Source of the DNA: Amaurobius ferox
Taxonomy: Eukaryota > Arthropoda > Arachnida > Araneae > Amaurobiidae
Length of the DNA: 64,000 nucleotides
Direction: 5' to 3'
NCBI GenBank assembly: GCA_951213105.1
Contig: OX578140.1
Coordinates: forward strand, 28,024,862-28,088,861
The notes under the pieces were generated by a model that did not search any database, was not told where the DNA came from, and worked only from the letters and a program-made list of their open reading frames with translations. A program made the translations under genes and the position numbers. Of the stretch, positions 1 to 13,861 are shown piece by piece (within the stretch, counting starts at the first letter, position 1; each line of letters starts with the position of its first letter).

Positions 1-1692
1 TTAATTTAAACATTACATTTACTAAACAAAAATAATTACATTTTTCTAAAATTTCAATTTAATTATTACAGCTGTGCCTAACCTTGAATAATAATAGCTA
101 TATGTGTTACATATTTTATGAGAGTTTTGTTAACCGAATAACATGAATTATTAGGCAAAGTGATGTTCCTTTCTCAATACTTCTGCTCTAGAAAGGACAA
201 AAAAGCCATATGTTTTACAGTTCATATATAAGTGAATGCCTTGTAAGTAATTCTAATGAAAAATTAATGTATTCCTTTTCCCTAGTAAGATCAATAATCA
301 AGCAAATTCTATGAATTGTGAAATTATATTTTTATTTGTAACATGAAGTCTATTTCTTTTCAATAAAATCGAGTCATAAGAAGCTCTATCTTGTGCTGGT
401 TTCAGAAAATATCTAAATTTGGTAATATTTCAGGACGATCAGGTGTTTGACAGATCATATTTTTTATATTTATTAATATATTTGAAGTATTCTCCAGATA
501 CCACTTTTTTAAGAATTATAATGTTTTATTTTGAGGTTTCAGTTCTACATTAATTTTTTTTCAACTATATTCATTTTTACATTGTAGTTTTAAAATCGGC
601 CTATACAGAGAATAATGCATCTCACTCAATGCAGGTAGAAATATATCGCAATGGTAGAAGTTTATGGTATAAAAGTGTAGGAAACTGATTCCATGTAAAG
701 GTTAAAAAAATCAAAAGATGTGAAATTTATGGGTCCAAACGTGAAAATGATATTATAATTTCATAGCGTTGCATTGCTTTCGTAGATAATTCAAATATGG
801 CAAATCGTAAAAGAAAGAAACCTACTAAGTGAGAAGTTATTGAAGATTTACAAAATCGTTAACAAGAAAACAGCAGGAACAAGGAATTAATTAAATAAAT
901 TATTGCTCTAATAAAAGGAAACCTAATGTATTGTTCCAAATCACATTTGTAAAATTAAGATAATTATCAAATCTCTCATACTTTTTACCACACTATTTTG
1001 AGAGGTTATGCAAATTGTTTACCAGAATGAAATAATAGGAAATCGCGTTCAATCAGTTTTCAAGTTTACTTGTGATGGAATAATCGAATACAAGACAGTA
1101 TGAACAAGATTTTAAAAATAATCAGACCTACTGAATAAGTTCTTATAAATTTACCAATAATTTTCAGGCGTTAAAATTACTAAACTTTAAGGAATCTTAG
1201 AAATTAAAAAAAAATAAAATTTAGTTCCATGATATTAACTACGCCCACTCAATTTATTTTTTAAAAGATTGCCACAAAGGTGAAAATGAAGTTTGAACCT
1301 GAAGTTTCTATTTCGAAAAAAATAAATTTCAAAGAATATCATGCCCACTGGATTTCCGTAAGATTTGCATCTTCAAAAAATTAAGTGTTTAATTTTGTAT
1401 TTTTGTCTGGAAAATGAAAAGTAAACGACAGTACGAAAGAATTCGTCAGTTTTTATTCTTTATAAAATTAATGGGTTTCGGAAATTGTCATTTCGATACT
1501 AACCACGCCCACTAAATTTCGGTAAAACTCAACTTTCAGAAAAATATTATTATTTTCTTATTATTAAAATATTTTTGTTAAAAGTAAAAAAGAATTTCAT
1601 TTACTAGTGAAGATCATCCACTCCATCATTTTCTGGCATATGTAACACGCTTTTAAAGTTTAAAGCCTAATAAAGTGTAAGGATTTTTATAG
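1..1692. other. unassigned AT-rich DNA with a degenerate CGCCCACT repeat
   Basis: I see no gene or clear mobile element. The only structure is a degenerate repeat whose core, CGCCCACT followed by a variable base and AATTT or GATTT, recurs near 1242, 1342 and 1507. Each core is followed by a similar stretch ending in a run of A-rich sequence. Spacing is uneven, about 100 and 165 bases, so this is an old, diverged array or three related insertions. Its function is unknown. Confidence 0.4.
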
Positions 1693-1735
1693 GGACATTT
1701 GACTCTAACCACTTCGCCACACAGGATGTATTTAT
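1690..1735 (-). repeat. possible SINE remnant (tRNA-like A box)
   Basis: On the minus strand this reads TGTGGCGAAGTGGTTAGAGTC, close to the polymerase III A-box consensus TRGCNNAGTGG and to the heads of tRNA-derived SINEs. No B box follows at the right distance, so at most this is a truncated head. A chance match is possible. Confidence 0.25.
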
Positions 1736-2779
1736 TTCTGTTTTATTTAACTGCGTCCTTATTCAGGGCAGTGAACTAGATTTAGTGTTGTTCCTAGGGT
1801 GAGGGTGGGTAACCATCAAGCGAAACCATTTTTTATATAATTCGTACTTTTAAAATATTATCGATATATGTAAACGTTATGCAAAAAAAAATATTTAATA
1901 TTTAATTTTTCGTAATCTCATTCTCTGCAGAGCTAGAATAATGTGTTCCATTTTAGTCTAGCGTCTAAAAACATTTACACATTAACTATAAGGGAAATAC
2001 ATTGAAAATGTGAACTTGATGCGGAAAAATTAATGCTAATATGAAATGTACATCAACAAGTTTTTTTGGTTTCAATATTTTTCCTCCATTACCTAGTACC
2101 TGCAGATATAGTGATTTGGAATGAAACATCTGCTTTATTTACTCCTGTCTTTAATTCTTATATAAAAATCATTTTTATGTCCCAACAAAACTGCAAATGC
2201 TACAGATGGAGATAAACACATGTGGGCATAGCCATATACACAATTAATGCATGAGACTATTCGCACTTGAACCTTGAAGACATTTTCGAAATAATGCCAA
2301 TTTTCTATAATTGAACATAATTTTAAGGATTTCCTATTTGATTAATTTCTAATAGAAGGCAGGATCATCGTAACCTTTTCCTGGGTTCCTAAACAAATTC
2401 GAAGATTTGGGCCATTTACAATAAATAGAAGGGATACATAAATAAGAATATTATCAAAGAAATGAATCCTTTCAAATATTACTTAAACAATTATCATATT
2501 AATATAAAGATGATTCATGCGGGACACATTCACATGTTAAAATGATTTTATTGTAACATGGTAATAAGCAGTAGCATTAACGGCAGTTGCACATTCGGTA
2601 TTCGAAGAGATACGCAAGCGATTTATCTGCTCAGTAAGGTAGATCTAGGGTGCATAAGTACGAACACCTTAAAAGGTAAGAGTGCTAGCAGATTTCGAAC
2701 TTTCCATTTTCAAAAACTGTTGGAGCAATTTCTGTAAAGATTAATTCAAAATGCGCAAGGTTACAAAGGAATGCGGAAT
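1736..2779. other. unassigned AT-rich DNA
   Basis: No open reading frame of interest, repeat or element boundary is visible here. The stretch ends at the target-site duplication of the solo LTR that follows. Confidence 0.4.
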
Positions 2780-2784
2780 AATAA

Positions 2785-3711
2785 TGTGGCGATAAGAAGA
2801 GAAATATATAAGTTACACTTTTAATTATTAAATTCATTATTTTTAATCACATTAACATTGCCGTAATTCATATAGTGGAATTAACATTAAACGTACATTG
2901 CTTTGTTTTGCCGCAATAAACCCTCCAATTATTTTACTTTTCGTGTGAGTCCTGAAAAAATTTATTAATTAATATAAAAAGATTAGACTATTTAAACTTA
3001 AACAATATCATTTATTAACAACATCAATTTATCAATAACATCAATTTTCATTTATTATTTTAGCGAGGGGACATATGCGACCAGAATTATTAGATTTACG
3101 ATAGTGTGATTTACGATACCTGTGATAATCTGAGCACATACCTTCCAGTTTAGTCTTGGACTTATCATCTCTCACAGACTTGCATCAGTCTTAGTGCTGA
3201 CGTACGGCCATAACTCTGTGGTGTGTGGCTCCTACTCGTACTTTTAATGCACTCGCACATAGATCTCTTTCCATTACTTTGGAACCTTTACGGGACACTC
3301 TACAAATCTGTTAGGTTTTTCATTTCTCTCTACTTGTGCTCTAGTCAAAATTGGATCATCTTCTCCTCATGTCTGATCTTCATCCCTGCTTCTCGTTGTC
3401 TACATCTCTGATTTCGTCCACAACTGAACTCGTTTTCTTTCGTCTGCTGTTGTTCTCTCGGCGGAGGGGGGGGGGGTAACTCCGCCCTTCTTCCCCTTGG
3501 CGCTCATTGGTTCTTCTCAACCCAATGGCATCATTTCACATTAAGCAAGGCCCCTCTGGTCTGGCACCCCTAAATTTATAGTATTTTTGACCTTAAAGTT
3601 CACGTTGTCATAAACCCCGGCGGCAGTCAGACTATAGCTTTGTTTGCCGTTCTAGGCACCATAAATACTCAAATAAAAGTGCCTCATGTGAGAACAATTT
3701 CTGGTCTCACA
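2785..3711 (-). mobile_element. solo LTR, gypsy-type family, flanked by 5-bp TSD AATAA
   Basis: Read on the minus strand, this 927-base block starts TGTGAGACCAG and ends CGCCACA, the TG...CA form of a long terminal repeat. It is flanked by identical AATAA at 2780-2784 and 3712-3716, which fits integrase-mediated insertion. The start, the GC-richer middle and the CAGGACTCACAC segment near the end align by eye with the solo LTR at 52062-53076 and more weakly with the LTRs of the 33-43 kb element. No internal coding region adjoins either side, so it is a recombined solo LTR. It contains a poly-G tract near 3465-3477. Confidence 0.8.
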
Positions 3712-4349
3712 AATAACTTTGATTTTAAGTGCAAAGCTAGTAAATGAACTGAATCGGTATGAAAATTTATTATTCGACTTCAAACATTTCGAGCTTAATT
3801 CTTTGATAATTTGATGCCAAATGCGTGTTTAACTATCTTCGCTTTAGTAAGCACATCACTATTAAGATTGAATATACAACTGCCTTAACTGATAACACAT
3901 GTTTTCCGAGCCCAGTGGCCTCTATCTACTTTTCTTCCACAAGGATCTTGTCGAGCAAAAATCGTTTGTGCAGCATATGTTAATGCGATATTGGGCTATG
4001 ATTAATAGGAAATTAGGACCAGCATTACAAACATTTGAGAACAAAGTATTTAAACATGGTAGTGTTATATTAAAATACATTTTGATAACACAAAGTGTTT
4101 TTCTTCTGGTTTTGATTAATATGATACTTAAAATTCCTAAATAACAGGAAATGTATCAAGCACAAAGAATTTTAATAAAATATTAGGAAAAATAATATAA
4201 TTTTATCCATCTATTAAATAATTTTATGCATTTAAAAAAATAGCGGTGAACTAATTATTCTATAACAAGATTATATAAGAAAACTGTGATACTTCAGAAA
4301 TATAATGGAGTTTCTGAAATACACTCAATATTTTGCTCGTAAGCACACC

Positions 4350-4382
4350 CAGAAATAATTATCATGCAGGTAATTATTTCTG
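4350..4382. other. perfect inverted repeat, 12-bp arms
   Basis: CAGAAATAATTA at 4350-4361 is exactly inverted at 4371-4382 with a 9-base loop. It could be a protein-binding palindrome or a small foldback remnant. Confidence 0.55.
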
Positions 4383-5842
4383 ATAAGAATATTATCGCGA
4401 TAAGAATATCGGCGATAGAAATAAAGATAAGGCAGAAAACTGAGATCTTAACCAAATAATGGTTTGAATTAATTACATTATTACCTGCACAAGTTGACCC
4501 TTACTCTAGTAAACAAGTTTCAGTATTACCAAGGATCCTACGATTTATTTACGCTATTTTCAAATTATTTGTCGTACGACAAACGGCATACTATTTGTAT
4601 GAAAAAGAAAAGAAAATGACTTGGTCTCAAAGATCTGAAACTGCACTTTTTTCTGAAATCTTAAGTAGGTATGTGTAGTTCACGACTGAAGTCACGATAT
4701 ATTCTCAAGCTCAGTCTGTACTACTTCAATTGTTCATATTGGATTTCAAGTAGGGAATTGAGTTCTTGACATATTTACTATTACGTTAACGATCTCGACT
4801 AGCTAGTTACTGGATGGATCGTGTCAAACCATAGTAAACTAACTCACAATTTACACTTTCGCAGTTTATCAATAATAAGGACACCAAGTCCTGAGTTGGA
4901 TCAACCAAAGAAAATAAATTTGCTGGAACATTACAGACCGTCTGACAGCACTGTGAACCAATTGGATACAAGCTTTAAATCATCCGCCATACTCAACTAA
5001 GGCAGTATCCAAAATGACTATTAGCAATGCGAAAGTATATGATTGTTAACAAAAAGGATGACAATTATGACAGTTTTACATCATATTCGAGTGAATTGAC
5101 AGACGAAAAGAATTAAAATATATTCCTAGAGGTAAAAAGAATGACATTTTTTTAATATTTACTGTTGCGAAGGAAAACCGTGCCTTGACTTGAAATACTT
5201 TTTAGTTATTGCAGTCTAAAATCAAAGTACTTAATAGCACATTCGAAGCAGTTTAAAATATCGCTATCAATACATTGAAAATTTACGATTTTTGTGAGTG
5301 TACAAAAATGTGTAGATTATTGGGTATAAATAGGTAGATAAATTAATTAGGAATGCTCAGATAAATTGCAAAAATTTAATAGTTTAAAAGTTAGTTCACT
5401 TTCGTTGAAATGAGCTAGTCTTAATTTGAATGCAACACAAGTACTGTAGTACTACGCTCTTTGTGTGTGAGTGTGTGTATCTTGATAATATTTATCATTT
5501 AGATCTTCAGAATCAGGTTGACCTTTTAAAGTGCAATGTGAAAGAGGATAAACATTATAACAGGCATTATATTATTAAGTATATATTTAGATGAGACATT
5601 CGATGGTAGAATAATAATAGTACGAGTATTAAGCTAATCATATACTGACTTTTTATTGTTTTAATGAAATGCTGTTGATTTGCAAAAAGAACTTTCCCAA
5701 TGCCCCTATCTATCTACATGTAAAACATATTATAAACGTCAGCTAACCGTGTACAATCATGCATGAACGCAAGATCGATACTATGCGTGTGTAATATGAA
5801 GTATATTATTTTTGTTTCCTATTGAAAATAACCCACGTCTAC

Positions 5843-5870
5843 TGAAATACGTTATTTTTAACGTATTTCA
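5843..5870. other. perfect inverted repeat, 12-bp arms, 4-base loop
   Basis: TGAAATACGTTA at 5843-5854 is exactly inverted at 5859-5870 around TTTT. Transcribed RNA would form a tight hairpin. No terminator or gene context is visible. Confidence 0.55.
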
Positions 5871-6338
5871 TTGCAATAATCTGATGCTCCTATTTGCCTC
5901 TTGCGTTGGCCAAAACCAAAACATTAGGATGAAAGCCATATTAATGCACATCATAGGGAGATGACATCTCGAAAGATATTGTCGAACATGAGTTATGTTT
6001 CTGCTGTATTCCATTAATAAATTATAAATTTATTTCGGGAAACCGCATAAATGTTCGGAAGAATTCTAACAGTGCATATGACGAGTGATAAAACATATAT
6101 TCATCCGTCCTTGGACGGCCTTGAGAGGGAGGGGATCAAAAGTTAATATTTCGATGTGACGCCAACAGCGAAACAGACGTCATAATTTTAGGAATTCATT
6201 TGGATTGCGAGTTGGTACTATAATTGAAAATGTCGTCAGGGTTTGCAAGAATTTTCGTTTAGAAAATATGCTGTTGATTTTAAGCGAAAGAGCTTATGTA
6301 GCTTAGGTTGTGAATCGAAGAACATTATGTATTAAAAT

Positions 6339-6618
6339 GCCGCCCCGGTGGTGAAGTGGATAGCGTCTTCGACAGCTGTCAAGAGGGACACGGGTTCGAA
6401 TGCCGAATAAGGCATGGATGTTTCTTGAGGATGAAGTCAGACTTGAGCCTTCTGGGTCCTCGTCAAAGTGGAGCTGCACCCTCTCCGACCTTCATCAGTG
6501 ATGCTTTCTTGGAATAAACTTTGTTCTCTCGTCTTGTGTGTCGTTCTTTCTTCCTGCGTCACTGGTCCTTTTTCGGTTCCTCCGAACAGGAGGTTATAAG
6601 TAACAACATAACAACAAC
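6339..6618 (+). mobile_element. tRNA-derived SINE with imperfect 12-bp TSD
   Basis: The 5' end of about 73 bases is tRNA-like: an A-box-like GTGGTGAAGTGGATAGCG and a B-box-like GGGTTCGAATGCC. A tRNA-unrelated body follows, then a tail of AAC repeats near 6601-6618. The flanks ATGTATTAAAAT (6327-6338) and ATGTATCAAAAT (6619-6630) match at 11 of 12 positions, a typical LINE-mobilised target-site duplication. Transcription would be by RNA polymerase III from the internal boxes. It encodes no protein. The body differs from the SINE at 31835-32122, so it is a separate family. Confidence 0.8.
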
Positions 6619-6630
6619 ATGTATCAAAAT

Positions 6631-8100
6631 AACCGACTTAAAGCGTCCATACAAAGTAAGTGTAAAAGAAGTATTTAGAACGAATTAAAAGAAATTATAC
6701 ATGACATATCAAAAGAGCTTATTTAGGACCTTTGAAGAGAGTTTATGAAGAGCGTATGACGATAGTTTATTTATAATGTGTGAATGAAGTTTATTTAGGA
6801 TGTATCATAAGAGTATATAAAATGCCTATCAAAAAGCGTATTCATGGTGTATTAAAAAAACTTATCCAAAAGGTATCACAAGAGCTTATACGCCCGCGAA
6901 GAAGGCAATAGGGCTATTTAAGGCTGAATAAGAAGTCGTATTAGCGCACAGCTTTCGATGTTTTCAACTTCGTGACCAAAACATATTATGTACCGGATCA
7001 GTGGTCAAAGGTGTGATGAGGTACTTATTTCGGGCTCGCATGTGTTTTGTAATTTAGCGTATGCTAGCACAGTGGGCTACTAACCCTTTCGAAAAACTTA
7101 TGAATTAATTCAATTAATTTCTGCTATAAATTTTGTGAAACGTCTGGTACAGTTTCTACTTATGAATAAATAGGAACACTCTGTGAATATTGCCGCTACA
7201 CGTAAAATTGTATTCTTATATGTAGTTTTTGAATCTGAAAGAAAGGAACTCATTCATTTCGTGATAAAATTATTTACAACACACCAGTTATTGAATGATT
7301 GCCAAAATGCGTATTTTTTTTATTTCACTTTGGATCATAAACGTCTCTAATAATTTACACCATTATGTTAAAAAAATCACATTAAATGCGTGACGCACAT
7401 AACTATTTATACTCAAATATGAAGGCAGCCTCGGAAAGAAGAACACAAGCAATTAGATAATATAAAGTACATTAGTATTAAAAACATTGGAGGGCAGAGG
7501 GGAGCGAAAATAATTGTTAAAAATATAAGAAATGGAATTTGACAAATGGTCGATTGATTAGATCGTGGGTGTGATTAATGGCTGACCGATTTCGCAACTT
7601 ATAAAAATATTTATTATTGGAATAAATTGTATAAATTATTCCGGTAATAAAATCGCGCATACTTTATTACTTCTCACGTAAAAGCATTTTCATATATTTA
7701 CAATATTTTAGTAATAACTTAATTTAATAAATTAAAATTAATTTAACATATTTTTTTCAGAAAAATCATAATATAAATTATTATATTATATATTATAACA
7801 ACATTTTTACATTCTATTATTGCTCTTCGATCGAAGACTATAGATGGCGTTACCCCAATACCTTGGTAAAGGACTTGTCACTTTTCTTTCTTCTTTCTCG
7901 GCCCAGCCACAGGCAAAATAGGATCGCTAGATTTTTCCCGCATTACTTGTGTGTGACCAGTACTCTTATCCAAGTTCGTTATCATCTCTTTTAATACTCT
8001 TTAACTTTTTACTTATTTTTATTAATGCAAACTGCAAACTTAATTTCTTTTCAAACTTAAATTATGTTTATCTTGCCAAATTCTTAATTTATTAACTTAT
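6631..8100. other. unassigned AT-rich DNA
   Basis: No gene or element boundary is visible. A very AT-rich stretch near 7680-7800 contains overlapping TTATAT palindromes of low complexity. Confidence 0.35.
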
Positions 8101-8240
8101 AAGTAAACTTCTATTTATTTTTCAATTCTTTCCTCAGTCCAATCGTTCTGATTGGCTGACTGTTTTTACGGTTCCCATCCTTCCCTTCCCGTTGCAACCT
8201 ACTTGTCAGATCAGCCATCCAAGACAGAATCTCCATCTTC

Positions 8241-8351
8241 TATAAAAGAAATGCAACCTATACTCAGCACCCTTCAAGAGCGGAGTGCATAGCCTCACCT
8301 CATTGTTCGCAATATATAAAGGACTTTCTCATATATTAGATGTGGGGTAAG
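8241..8351 (+). promoter_or_regulatory. candidate TATA promoter with downstream splice-donor-like site
   Basis: A TATAAAAG box (8241-8248) lies in a patch richer in G and C than its surroundings (about 8130-8390). Some 20-30 bases downstream are possible initiators, and GGGGTAAGTG near 8343-8352 resembles a 5' splice site. This could be the promoter half of an LTR or a first exon. I found no TG...CA boundaries and no downstream exon, so the assignment is tentative. Confidence 0.25.
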
Positions 8352-8399
8352 TGTCTACAGATGCAGGCACCCCGTAACGAAGCAGCGTGGCTTCTATTA

Positions 8400-11300
8400 T
8401 TGTGAAACAAACTATTTAAATAGCATGATCACGCTATATGCAGGTCATTTAGTTTTTAATAATATGCAATTTCGTCTCAGATAGCCAAGACTTGTCAACC
8501 TCATAGGTAAATCAATTGAGAAAAATGACTAGATCTGCATTTTTATGATCAAAATTAATTTAAAGTTTTAATTATAAAACTAAACCACAGGTGTCATGAC
8601 CAGCTCAAACCTGACACTGTGTAGTGAACCCGTAACTGAAGATACCTAAACAAAATTTTGCTGTGCTGAAATAAATAATTATATCAACATTGCTATTTCA
8701 ATTATAATTCATTATATGATTGCTATCATATTAAATATAAATATATTTTATTTGTCATTGCATTAAAATTTTACAGGCGTAAAAGAAAAATACAACACAT
8801 CGCAATAGAAATGCAAAATGCATTGTTGAAATATAGACCCAAAAAGAGCGAAAATCATGTAATTGATTTAGGACGAGGAGCCGAACAACCATACCGTGAA
8901 ACTCCGCAATTCAGTAGAATGGAGTTAAGTTCTGTACGGTAAGATACAACATGTTCAAAAATGAAAAATAACACTTAAAGTTAAATTATTTTTGTCACTA
9001 AATGTTTCAATATATTTATATACAAGGTTCTTCAAGCACCACAATAACATTGTAACTTAGATCTATCGAAAGTAAAGTGATCGTGCTCAAAGAAAAGCAA
9101 TTGCATCGCCCATAGCGTAGGATTGAAAAAGTCGAAACTGCAAACTCGGCAACTAAGAGAGATGGAATAAGAATGTCAACTACAATGTTGTAACACATTG
9201 TTTAAATAGTAGGAATCGGCAGTAAAATGTTACAAAAGTCATTTATTTGATATAATATGGTTATAAGCGAATTACTGGTATATTTGAGACTGACACATAG
9301 AACAACACTTACATAAACATAAATATAGTGCAGGACGTGTGTAAAATGCTTTACATCAAAGTCAATGCACATTTGAAATCGGGAAAGAATATTACACAAT
9401 AATTATTTACTGTTAGTTGTTGCCCATATAGCAACCTGTGAAGTAATGCGATAGAAATATATTACACCCCATTTACGCTTATCATGTATTCCTGTTGTCG
9501 ATTTCTACCAATCATGCTTTTTTTGCATAGTTCGCATTGCAACCTTCAGAATTTCTTTGTTATGAGCGCTGCAATCATTTTTATTTTATGTTTCATGACT
9601 GTGACAATTACTCGTCTATATCCCTATTGTGTACAATAAAGGGGCATTATACGTCTATCTTGCTTTCTTTCCGAATTCGTTATCTTAATTTTGTAAGTAC
9701 GCCGGTACGTGTGCTTCAATCAAGTGATTGATTTATTCAATCGGGCACGTTTACTTTACTATTTATAGACCTAATGTGTATACTTTTTGAACTTATCTTA
9801 CCAAATTATTGGGGTTACTTAAGGACTATTCTAGGAATCCTACATATGATTATTATTATTTTGGTTTACATTTAAGTAAAAAATCAAGACAGAAGGAAGA
9901 AATTAGGATTGAACATAAGATTGATATTCCCATTTTAAATTATTTTGAAACAATATTGCTAATTTCCTGGCTATTGGCTTAGGGGTCATTTTGAAAATTT
10001 TCACCTGACTGGTTGTATACTTATTATAAAATTTATGCAGGCGTGATTTTTAAAATATTTTACTTTTAATTTAGACATTAATCTATTTCGAATTGTTTAT
10101 AAATCAAATGGGTATAAGATGTTTCATTTCAAAAAGACTAGCCTGTTTCCGTGCATAATCGTCCAATAGATATTAGGGCCACTCCAAATCGACCAGATTC
10201 TGTTCAAGAGGATTAATTGAAGAAAACATATCATATTATTTTTCCATTTTTCTTAATTTGTTTTCTAATTGTTTACGCTAACAATTTGTACTAATTTCTG
10301 ATTAAAAATATAAATATTGTGAAAATAAGGAAATTATAAATGGTAGGAGGGCAGATAAGATAGAAGATAAGTAGTAGGGAAAACGGGCAATTTGTGATCT
10401 TCTCACTGTAAGCAGGGTAATTATTTATCTACAGAGGTTATACATAGGTCTATACTATCATATCTTTATGCTGAATATACACGTATAGTTTCATATTCTG
10501 CTATAAGATCATTTTGGGAGCTTCTAATCTGTATAATATTCTTTTTGTCATTAGAAAATCCACAGCATATGGTTAAGTGACATTAAGCACACCAAGTTTC
10601 CTTCGATTACGAAATTTATGATAGCCTTTGTTAAAAAGTTTTTGTATCACATGACCCAGAAAGGTTTCGAAAAATAGAAGGATATATTTGATACCAGTTT
10701 GTAACCTTTGTATATACTATGTACTAAGTTTTATGAAGCATAAAAAACTACGTAGAGTATTCGTCCTTCCGTCAGAAACGAATAAAAAAATTTTACCATT
10801 TCATTAGGCAGTACACTCTGAAAATGTAACGAATATTCTTAATAATAAATTACAAATTAGACTAATTCAGTTGCATGATGTAATATGTATCTAACATATA
10901 AATAGGAAAATTTCAAAGCACCATTCTCATTTAAATATATCTTAAACCGCTCGATCGATTTCAATGAATATTTTCTGGCGCTGAGGTTGATTCCAGAGAA
11001 TATTCTGATATAAGATTTATGAATCTGCCCCAACGTGAAAAATAACGAGAATATAAAATCTGTTTCTGAAAATAACTCAATGGATTTATATACTCTAATA
11101 TTTTTACTGTTTTTTAAACTTATGGGCTTTTTAAACTTATTATGCTTTATATAAGTTTTATTTTTCCATACCTACAACTTGATCAACGGCATTTAAATTA
11201 CCCATTTCTGTCTATCTGCAAGGACCGTCAATAGCTCGAAAACTGTTCATTAAATGTACAACTATCTTCCCATGGCTCGTTAAGTTTAAGTGGTCAAAAT

Positions 11301-13680
11301 GTTTATAAGCAAAAATACTTTCGATTTTATACCAGTTAATTTTATTTCAATATTATATACACAACGTAGTGATAATCAAATATCTATTTGTTTATTACTG
11401 AATTTCTATAATGTTCAAACCGTAGTCATCAGCATAATCAGATACCTTTTTTATAAACCATTTTAGATGAAAGTATTTTTTTTCCCGTTACTTATCGTTT
11501 TCAACAGACTGTTAAACACATAGAGGAAATAAATTTAAAAATAGTCTTATCGTAATTAAGAGATTACGCACAAAGAATACTTACTGTGTGATTTTTAGTT
11601 TTAGATAATTGTCAAGGCTAGAAAATTCGTGAAGAGCTATAGTTAATGAGATTGTCAAAGTATAACTGAACATTTTTGTGAAGCTTTCTTAATGGATTTT
11701 TTGAGTAGCGTTAAAAAAGTAAATTGTCGAGTAAAATATGTGAAGCGGGAACTAATGTTCTAAACATGAAAAACGTTTGCTTTTTATTTAAAAATCGTTT
11801 AGCTTTATTAAAATCCAAAGGGATTTTTTTAAATGTAAGCAGACATAAATAAAAAGGTAGCTGAAAGCTTTTGTGGATACTTAAATATGCTGTTTTAACT
11901 GGAGAATAAAAATTTGAAGTTTCCTTAAATTAAGGTGAGAAGTTCATTATAAAACCAACCGCATTCGGTGAGAAGCCCGGTCACTTTTATAAAATGGTAT
12001 TAACCTAAAACAAGCATAGCTTGTAGTAGCTGTCGACCTCGTAGACTCCCGCTACGTGGCTGTGCAACGCCCTCTGCGCTGGCTAAATTCATTCTAAATT
12101 AACGTCTTTGGCCAAATAATATTTAATAAAAAATTGATTATCAGGATATTTAACTTTAAAGAAATCGTAACTTACTTTGCTTTACAGAAATTATTTCTTT
12201 ACGTATCATCTACAGCTTTGAATTTACAACATTAATGGTAAGTAAAAGCATTGTGATATTTTAGGAACGTTGCTACGTTCCGACCCGCCAAGTCGTTATT
12301 TCCAAATCTGTACCTGTCATGTGTACGTATATTATACATGAAATGACAAAACTCGATTTTCAGGTGTCTTTATCTCAGCCCCTGTGACATTAAAAATTCA
12401 AAATGGAATGTTGATGTCTCGTACATAAGGTTGACAGGACATAAAATATGGCGATAGCTGAAAAAGATACATTTTAAAATATCTTCCACAAAACACTGTT
12501 ATGATCAAATTTGCAACTAGTACATCGGCTGACACTTCGACTACTCTCCCTGGCTTCACCAGGAGCAACCCAATGGCACTCATTGGGCACCCAAATAAAC
12601 TGACCAACCAGAGGTTAGGGGCCAATATGTAATATCGTCCTCTATCCCCACATGAACCAGAGAACTTTCATAGAATTTTCAATACGTTGCTAAAAAGCCT
12701 CGAATGTGTGGTTTATACAGTGTGTATTTGACAATAAGGAAAATGACAAAATGTCCGATATCAGAAATGTGAAAGCGGGCCATTAGAGGCATTCCTGTTT
12801 AGAATAATGGTGTAAACCCCACTCCAGATGAGCCAAGATAATACATTGTGTGTCACCTCTACTATATTTCCCTGAACTGGGGTTTTTGCAAATGCCTTGT
12901 CAACCCTCGAAAGAACTTAATGAACTTTTAGTGTCCGATTATTGATATCGATAGAAATACGACAAAAACATAATTTCGCTGGCAACAAATGACAATTATC
13001 ACAAATTATTTTTAAGTGTATATATATAATATTTATAAACATGGTAACTACAAATAAGTTATGTTCATATACCAAAAATACAATTGAATCACGTGTGTAT
13101 TAGTCTCCAAGCTTTAATTAATTGACTAATTCATCGCCGTACACCAGTCAGCCGGTAAGATGGGACTTAATACCACAACCTCCAAAAAGGTACAGACTTT
13201 ATATTTGTATGTAATATTTACAAGAAGGTGATAAAAACGAAATAAAAAAGTACAATTGGTTCGGTAACATACCAGAGAAAACAACTTTAAAAGTCCACTT
13301 TTACGATTTTCGGCCAGGCTTGTGTTTATTTCTGTTGACGGGACTACAACTGTAACTACTGAATCAATTTTAACGAATGGCTGCCCATTTTGTGTGTTCT
13401 GGTGAGAGGTATATACGTTTTACTTAATTTAAAGTAAAATTGATTTAGAATTTCAAAAATTAAAAATGCATGATTTTCGAGCCATTCTCTTCAGTCTTGG
13501 ATAATTTACAACCTAATCAATGATGGCTCATTTTGTGTAATCTGGCGAAAAGTGCATACTTTTCTTTTAAAACTTAAAGATACATTTGATTTAGAATAAC
13601 AGGCATTCCAAATAGATTATGAGTGGAAGGTGTTCTGCAGTAAAAATTGCAATTCTAATAGCGATACATTGTTGCGTAGT
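8400..13680. other. unassigned AT-rich DNA
   Basis: Across about 5.3 kb I see no reading frame with a recognisable domain, no RNA gene and no clear element ends. Frames of 60-75 codons here (for example 12398-12625, minus) have no family features. A GC-richer patch lies at 12020-12090 (CTGTCGACCTCGTAGACTCC) with no identified role. Confidence 0.35.
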
Positions 13681-13683
13681 CAT

Positions 13684-13824
13684 ATTACTTTCCTTATATA
13701 CATAATGTATAAGGAAAGCATTGTGACGGGGTCGAAAATTCGAATTCGAGTTTTCGACGGGAGAGCACGTTTCAAGCATCCCTGATCACGAATCAAACAT
13801 TTTTGAAGTGATGTCTGTGTGTGA

Positions 13825-13861
<37 letters not shown>

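Larger units (their letters stand above)
3717..6326. other. unassigned AT-rich DNA with two perfect hairpins
   Basis: I recognise no gene or element. Two hairpins stand out: 4350-4382 (12-bp arms, 9-base loop) and 5843-5870 (12-bp arms, TTTT loop). An 81-codon reading frame at 3899-4144 has no recognisable domain and is probably fortuitous. Confidence 0.4.

Noticed and set aside
6339..6411. Functional tRNA gene
   Set aside because: The A and B boxes are present but the arms do not form a convincing cloverleaf, the B box has an extra base and a SINE body with tail follows.
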